Of a stretch of DNA of 25,483 bases, positions 13,769 to 18,731 are shown in pieces. The position numbers and the translations under genes were made by a program. Within the stretch, counting starts at the first letter, position 1, and every line of letters starts with the position of its first letter. The notes under the pieces were generated by a model, which saw nothing but the letters and a program-made list of their open reading frames with translations, was not told where the DNA came from and did not search any database. Source of the DNA: a virus; IMG/VR virus record IMGVR_UViG_3300020596_000100, positions 1 through 25,483 of that record. One strand, written 5' to 3'.

Positions 13769-13792
13769 TCTCTCTCTCTCTCTCTCTCTCTC
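13769..13792. repeat. (TC)12 microsatellite = (GA)12 on the coding strand
   Basis: A second perfect 24-nt dinucleotide tract, the same length as that at 11487-11510, again placed between a stop codon and a ribosome-binding position. Confidence 0.95.
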
Positions 13793-13949
13793 AGTTAGCT
13801 TTTTCAATCATGATGTACTGTTTACCTAGTCTTGTTACAATGGATGCATCCAAGAGGCGTTTAAACTCATTAAACCCTACTAATAATGTCCTGAACAAAG
13901 GCAGTCGGTATCCATCTAGTGTTTCTTCATATAAATGTATTCTTACCAT
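13791..13949 (-). CDS. 52-aa hypothetical protein
   Basis: A mixed alpha/beta basic protein starting MVRIHLYEETLDGYRLP and ending YIMIEKAN. The stop codon TGA runs into the (GA)12 tract. Upstream, TTGACA (13984-13979) could be a -35, but the matching -10 is poor. The paired palindrome at 14011-14069 lies just upstream and may control it. Confidence 0.58.
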   Translation of the reverse strand: MVRIHLYEETLDGYRLPLFRTLLVGFNEFKRLLDASIVTRLGKQYIMIEKAN

Positions 13950-14010
13950 ATACTCTAATCTCTCATGCTTTTAATTACTTGTCAACACCGCATGTGAAAT
14001 CAATATGTTA

Positions 14011-14069
14011 TATACCCGATAAGGTATATTATGTCACATATTGCCATCTATTATACCTTATCAGGTATA
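14011..14069. promoter_or_regulatory. Pair of 18-bp palindromic operator-like sites
   Basis: Site 1 (14011-14028) is TATACC-CGATAA-GGTATA and site 2 (14052-14069) is TATACC-TTATCA-GGTATA. The half-sites are identical and the centres are 41 bp apart, close to four helical turns, as for cooperative dimers. They overlap the end of the 99-aa gene and lie upstream of the 52-aa gene. As RNA they could also form a long hairpin. Confidence 0.6.
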
Positions 14070-14350
14070 TTCAATAACATATCTTTAATCCCATCATGTA
14101 AGCTTTTATCTAATTGTTCTTTTAAATCAACACAATAGCTTTCAAATGGCTTTTTAGGTAAAACTTTATGTAATACCCAAAACTTGTCTTTAATAGTTAT
14201 CTTATCAAGTACAACAAACTCTAATACATTGCCATTAAACTCACCGTAATGCATTAGCCAATTACTTAATCGTTCTTCACAAGGTGAAAACCCTTTAATG
14301 ATGTTCGTATTAACGATAAACTGTTCTGGTGGCGGTGGTGGTTGTTTCAT
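14051..14350 (-). CDS. 99-aa hypothetical protein with N-terminal polyproline
   Basis: Starts MKQPPPPPEQF, where the Pro run is encoded by CCACCGCCACC, the complement of a GGT-type repeat recurring in this region. The rest is soluble, with FSPCEERLSNWLMHYGEF and a C-terminal amphipathic helix. It follows the 47-aa membrane gene by 9 nt. The 3' end lies in an operator-like palindrome. Not recognised. Confidence 0.65.
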   Translation of the reverse strand: MKQPPPPPEQFIVNTNIIKGFSPCEERLSNWLMHYGEFNGNVLEFVVLDKITIKDKFWVLHKVLPKKPFESYCVDLKEQLDKSLHDGIKDMLLNIPDKV

Positions 14351-14359
14351 GTTTATTAT

Positions 14360-14503
14360 TCACCTAACAAAGCGTACGTTTAGCATCTCTATTGCGCCTA
14401 GGCCAATAAAACAAGCAACTAGAACAGCAACTACCACTGCGAATAGCAGCAGTGGTGGTGGTATTAGGTATAATGCTAAAAACTCTTTAATATTCATTAT
14501 CAT
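14360..14503 (-). CDS. 47-aa single-pass membrane microprotein
   Basis: A very hydrophobic helix (about 15-38) containing PPPLLLFAVVVAVLV, where PPP is again encoded by CCACCACCA. GAGGGG lies 5 nt upstream of the ATG. The second ATG (14497) is an alternative. Adjacent to the 99-aa gene in one transcript. Function unknown. Confidence 0.58.
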   Translation of the reverse strand: MIMNIKEFLALYLIPPPLLLFAVVVAVLVACFIGLGAIEMLNVRFVR

Positions 14504-14522
14504 AAATCCCCTCTTCCCTCTA

Positions 14523-14585
14523 TTAACCGTTAATGAATTTGTTAAGAATCCACCAAATTGCTACTGTATAAATAATAATCATCAT
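14523..14585 (-). CDS. 20-aa leaderless hydrophobic micro-gene
   Basis: Encodes a single short helix, MMIIIYTVAIWWILNKFING. It is the first frame after the promoter at 14592-14620, again with the -10 exactly 6 nt from the ATG. Its size makes it uncertain, but position and promoter support it. Confidence 0.45.
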   Translation of the reverse strand: MMIIIYTVAIWWILNKFING

Positions 14586-14591
14586 ATAACC

Positions 14592-14620
14592 AATATATCA
14601 CACATGAAATAGAAACACAA
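14592..14620 (-). promoter_or_regulatory. Promoter next to a poly-G tract
   Basis: Minus strand TTGTGT (14620-14615), 17-bp spacer, TATATT (14597-14592), 6 nt, ATG 14585. An 11-nt G run (14623-14633) begins 2 nt upstream of the -35. The weak -35 lowers confidence. Confidence 0.5.
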
Positions 14621-14777
14621 TAGGGGGGGGGGGTGATAGATTATAATAAACACAATTATATCAAATATGACATTAAGTGTAATAGGTATGTATGTATCTT
14701 ATACGGTGTATAATAAACACAATTATATCAAATATGGTGGTGGTGGTGGTGGTATTAAGTAATAGGTACAGTAGATA

Positions 14778-14913
14778 CCACTATAATAGCTAACACACAC
14801 CCACATACCCACCACTATAATAGCTAACACACACCCACATACCCACCACTATAATAGCTAACACATACCCACATACCCACCACTATAATAGCTAACACAC
14901 ACATATACACCCA
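14778..14913. repeat. 34-bp tandem repeat, four units
   Basis: Units begin at 14778, 14812, 14846 and 14880 with CCACTATAATAGCTAACACA. The first three are nearly identical and the fourth decays. A complementary GTGGGTGGGTGGGTATGTGT follows at 14939-14958, so the array can fold back. Confidence 0.9.
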
Positions 14914-14978
14914 CTATAGCTAGTGTAGATACAACTAAGTGGGTGGGTGGGTATGTGTGTACAATATACCAATACTAG

Positions 14979-15118
14979 CTTACAATTAACAGCTTACAAT
15001 TAACAGCTTACAATTAACAGCTAACAGCTAACAATTAACAATTAACAGCTAACAATTAACAGCTAACAATTAACAATTAACAGCTAACAATTAACAATTA
15101 ACAGCTAACAATTAACCG
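14979..15118. repeat. Heptamer tandem array, consensus YTWACAR
   Basis: Twenty consecutive 7-bp units, nineteen of them fitting YTWACAR (TTAACAG, CTAACAA, TTAACAA, CTTACAA), with the last one degenerate. The same TTAACAG unit occurs in pairs within the 44-bp repeats at 18421-18508. Confidence 0.92.
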
Positions 15119-15561
15119 TGTATACATACTGCACACCAGCAACCCGCACACAAGTATACAGCAACCCGCACACACTCACTGTGCAAACTATTGCACACCA
15201 GCAACCCGCTAACAAGTATACAGCGCATACATACTCTTTCTCTCTATTACACCTATACATACCCTCTATTACCATAGGTATATATACACATACATACTCT
15301 CTATTACCATAGGTATATATACACACTCTCTCTCTATTACACTCTCTCTATTACACACACACACTCTATTATTACCATAGGTGTGTATACACACACATAT
15401 ATACACTCTATTATACCTATACACCCCCTCCCCCTATTGTTTGGTATTAGGGTATATGCACACACACACACTCTCTATTACACCTATACACACACATACT
15501 CTCTCTCTCTCTCCCCCTATTGTTTGGTGGCGGGTATGCTGTATACAGCTAACATACACAC

Positions 15562-15627
15562 TATCAACTATAGAGTGAAAATCGTTTATAGGGGGCAATT
15601 GTGTGCGTTTAAATAGGTAATTAGAGA
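15562..15627 (+). repeat. Dispersed ~65-bp repeat, copy 3
   Basis: Same orientation and sequence as copies 1 and 2, from TATCAACTATAGAGTG to AAATAGGTAATTAGAG. Located inside the low-complexity region. Confidence 0.9.
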
Positions 15628-16044
15628 GAGGGTGTATGTATATGTATGTTAGCTGTATGCGCATACACACACACACACACACACACTTCTCTTGCACGTA
15701 CGTAAACATTAAACGGTTAACAGATGGCTCTAATTGGGTTTGGTTGGTATTGCGTACACACACACCCCTATGTAATAGCTAACACATACATATACCTACC
15801 TATGTTAGCTATATACACATCAGCTCTGTGTAGAGAGAGAGAGAGAGTGTATACCGTATACTTGAACACACACTGTATACCACCACCCCAGTTGGGGACG
15901 GAGGGGTATGCTAATGGTTAATGGGTGTCCAGTATACAGCAGCGCGAGATTAAAGATTTTAGTATAAATAGGTTATAGCGGGCTGTAATGGCTAACAGCT
16001 AGCAATAAGGTGGTGGTGGTTGGTATCTAGTTTTATAATGCCTG

Positions 16045-16092
16045 TTAAACGCACACAATCACCCTATAAACGATTTTCACTCTATAGTTGAT
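16045..16092 (-). repeat. Dispersed repeat, copy 4 (inverted, shorter)
   Basis: Reverse complement of the first roughly 48 bp of the repeat, from TTAAACGCACACAAT to CACTCTATAGTTGATA. It lacks the AAATAGGTAATTAGAG end. Confidence 0.88.
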
Positions 16093-16300
16093 AGGTAGAG
16101 AGAGGAGAGAGGTGTATACACCGTTGTATATTACAGTGGTGGTGGTGGCGGTGATTAAACATATGGTTTACAGTTTACTATACACTGTAAACAATGTTAT
16201 AATGTGTGTCAAGTTATAGTTATGTTATGGTTATTATATTATAGTTATGGTTATAATGTCAAGTTATGGTTGTATTAATAAATCCATAGTATGTAAATGA

Positions 16301-16455
16301 GTTTTATCACATAGAAAGTACATAGGAAATGGGTTATAGTGTGTGTAGTGTAGTGTAGTTTTATAGTTTGTTATAATTATGTTAAGATTGTGTTAATAAA
16401 CACCATAGGTAGGGGGGGTTTTATCACATAGAAAGTACATAGGAAATGGGTTATA
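16301..16455. repeat. Duplicated 38-bp block, period 117 bp
   Basis: The 38-bp sequence beginning GTTTTATCACATAGAAAGTA is perfect at 16301-16338 and 16418-16455. The sequences before each copy (a GTTA..TTAATAAA..CCATAG stretch) are also related, so the unit is an older 117-bp tandem duplication. Confidence 0.9.
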
Positions 16456-16498
16456 ATGAAAACAGTGTGTAACGAACGAGGTTGATGTGAGGTTGATT

Positions 16499-16585
16499 TT
16501 AAAATGAAAAGTAGGTATGGATACGATTTATCAATTTACGTTCAACCAGATGGCGTATAGCTCGTTTAAACGCTATTTCTAACAT
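16499..16585 (-). CDS. 28-aa basic micro-gene
   Basis: Encodes a basic amphipathic helix starting MLEIAFKRAIRHLVERKL. It lies 6 nt after the stop of the preceding microprotein gene. No Shine-Dalgarno. It does not share the MxxLxxQ pattern. Weakly supported. Confidence 0.35.
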   Translation of the reverse strand: MLEIAFKRAIRHLVERKLINRIHTYFSF

Positions 16586-16591
16586 ATAAAC

Positions 16592-16744
16592 CTAATCTAA
16601 GCTGTACCATTTCCATTTTATGTTATGGTAGGTGTAAACAGCCACTCGATAGATGGCCATAAACGATGGATGGGTATTGTAACTTATGTGTCCAGTTTCC
16701 AGAACCTGGTAATTATACCCCATATGTTTTAATAAGCTAAACAC
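16592..16744 (-). CDS. 50-aa microprotein, MxxLxxHxxxxY family (GTG start)
   Basis: With a GTG start at 16744 the first residues are MFSLLKHMGYNY, fitting the family Leu4, His7 and Tyr12, and the C-terminus has KWKWYSLD. The GTG lies 8 nt inside the previous gene (GTGTTTAG), the same overlap as at 3001-3008 and 16891-16898. The in-frame ATG at 16723 would lose the N-terminal motif. Third gene in a row of three family members. Confidence 0.58.
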   Translation of the reverse strand: MFSLLKHMGYNYQVLETGHISYNTHPSFMAIYRVAVYTYHNIKWKWYSLD

Positions 16745-16898
16745 CGCTGCCACCACCACCACTTTGAGTATTAACTCCTAGTTTATATTCCATGCTATAG
16801 AACCAACGCCAATATGGTCTAGATATATAACCAATTGCTATATCATCTCTCACTTTGTAAACATAATCTACACCTAGCTGTCGAAATAGCTTAGTCAT
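16737..16898 (-). CDS. 53-aa microprotein, MxxLxxQxxxxY family
   Basis: Begins MTKLFRQLGVDY and has RWFYSMEY at 31-38, matching both family motifs. It ends with a flexible GGGGSG tail encoded by a GGT-type repeat, seen as CACCACCACCAC on the plus strand. The ATG overlaps the stop of the previous micro-gene by 8 nt (ATGACTAA), and its stop overlaps the next by 8 nt. Middle strand region VYKVRDDIAIGYISR looks like a beta hairpin. Function unknown. Confidence 0.62.
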   Translation of the reverse strand: MTKLFRQLGVDYVYKVRDDIAIGYISRPYWRWFYSMEYKLGVNTQSGGGGSGV

Positions 16899-17013
16899 TT
16901 AGCATCCATATCATATTAAAAGGGTCACCGTTATAATGAATACATACAAATATAATTGATCCAAACTTGTTATTAACCATATAAGATGTATAGTGATAAT
17001 TGAATTGGTTCAC
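16891..17013 (-). CDS. 40-aa microprotein, divergent family member (GTG start)
   Basis: With GTG at 17013 the start is MNQFNYHYTSYM (Phe4, His7, Tyr11) and the end is FNMIWMLND, similar to the W-x-Y motif with Leu for Tyr. An ATG at 16980 would give 29 aa, with TATACA 6 nt upstream resembling the leaderless pattern elsewhere. Which start is used is uncertain. First of three overlapping members, divergent from the plus-strand promoter at 17056. Confidence 0.45.
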   Translation of the reverse strand: MNQFNYHYTSYMVNNKFGSIIFVCIHYNGDPFNMIWMLND

Positions 17014-17055
17014 CAATACATTCATATATTATTTATTAAACCCACCACCCCCCTA

Positions 17056-17085
17056 TTGACTTTAAACGGTGTTGTGTGGTATAAT
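17056..17085 (+). promoter_or_regulatory. Strong sigma70-type promoter, leaderless architecture
   Basis: TTGACT (17056-17061), 18-bp spacer, consensus TATAAT (17080-17085), then 6 nt to ATG 17092. It opens the rightward transcription unit carrying the FlbD-like gene and the tRNA. Confidence 0.82.
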
Positions 17086-17091
17086 AACTTT

Positions 17092-17274
17092 ATGAAACTA
17101 ATTAAAGTGACAATCATATCTGGAGCTAATATTTATGTTAATCCATTGGAAGTGGCTTATTTAAGAAGTGACCCTATGGACCCAACCGTTACATGGATTT
17201 ATGCAGGGGATATGGTTCATAAAATTAAACTTTCATTAGAAGAAACAGTTAAACTTTTAGAAAAAAGTAAATAG
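17092..17274 (+). CDS. 60-aa FlbD-like small protein
   Basis: Starts MKLIKVTIISG. The order VT..SG..IYVNP..V.YL..DP, TVTWIYAGD, HKIKLSLEETVKLL resembles the short FlbD fold of flagellar operons: four strands and a C-terminal helix. The in-frame ATG at 16993 is unlikely because the promoter lies between it and this ATG. There is no Shine-Dalgarno; the mRNA is probably leaderless. A second protein of similar pattern follows the tRNA. FlbD similarity is by eye; any link to flagella is speculative. Confidence 0.68.
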   Translation: MKLIKVTIISGANIYVNPLEVAYLRSDPMDPTVTWIYAGDMVHKIKLSLEETVKLLEKSK

Positions 17275-17284
17275 AATATTGTTC

Positions 17285-17356
17285 ACCGAGGTGGCGAAGA
17301 GGAAACGCAGCACGCTGTTAACGTGCCTATCGTAGGTTCGAATCCTACCCTCGGTG
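17285..17356 (+). tRNA. tRNA-Asn (anticodon GTT)
   Basis: A 72-nt cloverleaf. Acceptor ACCGAGG pairs with CCTCGGT; T8 G9; D-stem GCG/CGC with loop AAGAGGAAA; anticodon stem GCACG/CGTGC with loop CTGTTAA (GTT, T33 present); T-stem GTAGG/CCTAC with loop TTCGAAT; discriminator G73. CCA is not encoded. It serves the AAU/AAC codons that are frequent in these AT-rich phage genes. It lies between the two FlbD-like genes on the same strand. Confidence 0.95.
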
Positions 17357-17388
17357 GAGAGTATATATTTTAAAAAGGAGATAATAAC

Positions 17389-17592
17389 ATGATAGAATTC
17401 AATTTAGTATTAGATGGTGATTTAAAGGGACAAGTATCTATTGTTAATCCTCAGCATATTGAAACCATTGTTGATGGTATGCCTTTACATAAGAAACCTG
17501 TTACTCAGATTTGTACAGTATCTGGTGCTCGGTTTTTTGTTGATCATCCTTATCTAGAAGTTAAAAAAATGTTAAATGAATATACTTTGTAA
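17389..17592 (+). CDS. 67-aa FlbD-like small protein
   Basis: Reads GQVSIVNPQHIETIV, then VTQICTVSGARFFVDHPYLEVKKML: strand, NP turn, strand, SGA.F.V strand and C-terminal helix, the same order as the 60-aa protein before the tRNA. AAGGAG about 8 nt upstream of the ATG gives a strong ribosome site. Probably a diverged relative of its neighbour. Function unknown. Confidence 0.7.
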   Translation: MIEFNLVLDGDLKGQVSIVNPQHIETIVDGMPLHKKPVTQICTVSGARFFVDHPYLEVKKMLNEYTL

Positions 17593-17679
17593 AGAAATAG
17601 GTTGTCATTAAACTGTACCAAGTATCTTCGTACACACCTATGACCCCCTTTAATATATAAATATAGGGTGTGTGTGTAT

Positions 17680-17724
17680 ATGCAACAGCTTATGATAGAT
17701 TCATATGGGTGGATTAATTTATGA
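17680..17724 (+). CDS. 14-aa possible leader peptide
   Basis: ATG to TGA encoding MQQLMIDSYGWINL, with AGGGTG about 10 nt upstream. The TGA overlaps the next ATG (ATGA). Upstream, CACACCTAT (17632-17641 region) can pair with ATAGGGTGTG. Very short, so only a coupling or leader role is plausible. Confidence 0.25.
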   Translation: MQQLMIDSYGWINL

Positions 17725-17924
17725 AAAATAACATACCTAATGGGTTCACTGAACTACTTAATTCATTTGATCCTACTAATTTAAATAAATTACCTGCAGC
17801 TGAATTAATTAAAGTATTCAGTCTACTTAAAGATTCTCAACAAGTATTGAGTGAACTATCTCAATATAGTAATTTAAACGCACACATTTCCCCTATAATC
17901 AATAGATACAAAGAATGGAAGTAA
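17721..17924 (+). CDS. 67-aa helical hypothetical protein
   Basis: Starts MKNNIPNGFTELLNSFDP; mostly helical with a Ser/Gln-rich middle (LLKDSQQVLSELSQY). No Shine-Dalgarno is obvious; it may be coupled to the 14-aa frame. It overlaps or abuts the next membrane gene. Not recognised. Confidence 0.65.
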   Translation: MKNNIPNGFTELLNSFDPTNLNKLPAAELIKVFSLLKDSQQVLSELSQYSNLNAHISPIINRYKEWK

Positions 17925-17926
17925 TA

Positions 17927-18118
17927 ATGCAAACAATACTATTAGCTTTAACTGGCAGCCTTCTAGGAGGTTTAACATTATCTTTAACTGTATACTTGCT
18001 ATACCGTCATGAACAAGCTAAGTATAAACAAAAGATAGCTGATGCTTTAAAGCAGACTAAAGATATGTATTATGAAAAGTTAACAGATAGAGCTAATTCA
18101 TTAGGTAAAATGAATTGA
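17927..18118 (+). CDS. 63-aa single-pass membrane protein
   Basis: An N-terminal transmembrane helix (about residues 3-25) followed by a charged coiled-coil-like tail (RHEQAKYKQKIADALKQ). The start at 17927 has GGAAG 5 nt upstream; the ATG at 17915 lies inside the previous gene. The anchor-plus-coil layout is that of small phage envelope proteins, including inner-membrane spanins, without other support. Its stop overlaps the TTG of the next micro-gene. Confidence 0.65.
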   Translation: MQTILLALTGSLLGGLTLSLTVYLLYRHEQAKYKQKIADALKQTKDMYYEKLTDRANSLGKMN

Positions 18119-18228
18119 CATTACTCACTGATAACTTTCAGTATCAATATTTAATATATGAAGATTATAGAAGAATAGTATTATATAAACTTCTTATTAT
18201 GCCTAATACTTGGACTTATAATGTATAA
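18115..18228 (+). CDS. 37-aa microprotein, MxxLxxNxxxxY family (TTG start)
   Basis: Starts at TTG overlapping the previous stop by 4 nt (TTGA). The first residues MTLLTDNFQYQY keep Leu4 and Tyr12 with Asn at position 7, and the end NTWTYNV keeps the N-x-W-x-Y motif. It is the only family member on the plus strand. The rare start codon reduces confidence, but the tiling and motifs fit. It ends 5 nt before the promoter of the small RNA. Confidence 0.48.
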   Translation: MTLLTDNFQYQYLIYEDYRRIVLYKLLIMPNTWTYNV

Positions 18229-18233
18229 TTTAC

Positions 18234-18262
18234 TTGACAGCTAAGCAAATAAAGTATATTCT
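18234..18262 (+). promoter_or_regulatory. Sigma70-type promoter of a small RNA
   Basis: TTGACA (18234-18239), 17-bp spacer, TATTCT (18257-18262). No start codon with a frame follows before the terminator. Confidence 0.75.
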
Positions 18263-18268
18263 ATAGAA

Positions 18269-18364
18269 GAACGAACGTATCTTACCTTTCACTCAGTACT
18301 CACTAACTCCTTTCTTAGTTAGTGAGTGGACCCCGTTAGTTTTTACAGCTAACGGGGTTTTTTA
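18269..18364 (+). ncRNA. Candidate ~95-nt small RNA with an anti-Shine-Dalgarno hairpin
   Basis: Begins about 7 nt after the -10 and ends at the terminator. An unpaired 5' part is followed by a perfect 11-bp hairpin, ACTCACTAACT (18298-18308) with AGTTAGTGAGT (18317-18327), whose loop is CCTTTCTT. The stem-loop border reads CTCCTT, complementary to the AAGGAG ribosome sites of this phage. There is no ATG inside. It may control translation of phage or host messages. Structure read by eye. Confidence 0.6.
18330..18364 (+). terminator. Rho-independent terminator
   Basis: Stem ACCCCGTTAG (18330-18339) with CTAACGGGGT (18349-18358), 9-nt loop, then a run of T. It ends the small RNA and the rightward unit that starts at 17056. 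Confidence 0.93.
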
Positions 18365-18420
18365 TTATTAAGTATCATATGGATTTACCTTTTAAATTAC
18401 TTATAGTTGAACATCTTAAA

Positions 18421-18508
18421 TAATACTAATTATTATAGTTAACAGTTAACAGTATACAGAATACTAATACTAATTATTATAGTTAACAGTTAACAGTATA
18501 CAGAATAC
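18421..18508. repeat. Perfect 44-bp tandem duplication
   Basis: Two identical 44-bp units (18421-18464 and 18465-18508), each containing TTAACAGTTAACAG and GTATAC. The intervening stretch 18509-18731 holds no gene or structure I can support. Confidence 0.93.
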
Positions 18509-18731
18509 TAGCTAACAGAACACAGCGAGACCTCATGGTCAAATCCCATTTGAGCAAATTATTACTGGTTAAACCGCTGATAGATACCTTGTATACTACT
18601 TGTAGCTAAGTCTTAACAACTAGGAAGCTAGGAAGTTCTATATTTGACCTTTGAGCTAGGCATTGAGAACCAAGACTCCGGACCTACTATGTCCTATATC
18701 TAAATATCTATTTTATGATCTAATAAGCTGT

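Larger units (their letters stand above)
14634..16490. other. Gene-free low-complexity region between the leftward and rightward units
   Basis: No frame with a plausible start and non-repetitive protein exists on either strand. It holds GGT, CA, TC and GA microsatellites, a 34-bp tandem array, a heptamer array, two copies of the dispersed 65-bp repeat in opposite orientations and a duplicated 38-bp block. A segment with TATCAAATATG is repeated near 14650 and 14710. The position at the divergence of transcription suggests a replication origin, packaging or control region. Confidence 0.7.

Noticed and set aside
13979-13984. TTGACA as a promoter for the 52-aa gene
   Set aside because: A good -35 but no acceptable -10 at 16-19 bp; mentioned only in the gene entry.
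14778-14913. 34-bp repeats as a CRISPR array
   Set aside because: The units are directly adjacent with no unique spacers, and no cas gene is present.
15105-15921. Several open frames on both strands in the CA/TC-rich zone
   Set aside because: Their proteins are translations of dinucleotide repeats (runs of His/Thr/Cys/Val/Tyr) without ribosome sites; they reflect low complexity.
18519-18720. Possible tRNA remnant (GGTCAAATCCC) in the late spacer
   Set aside because: Only a T-arm-like string; no acceptor or anticodon stem can be paired around it.
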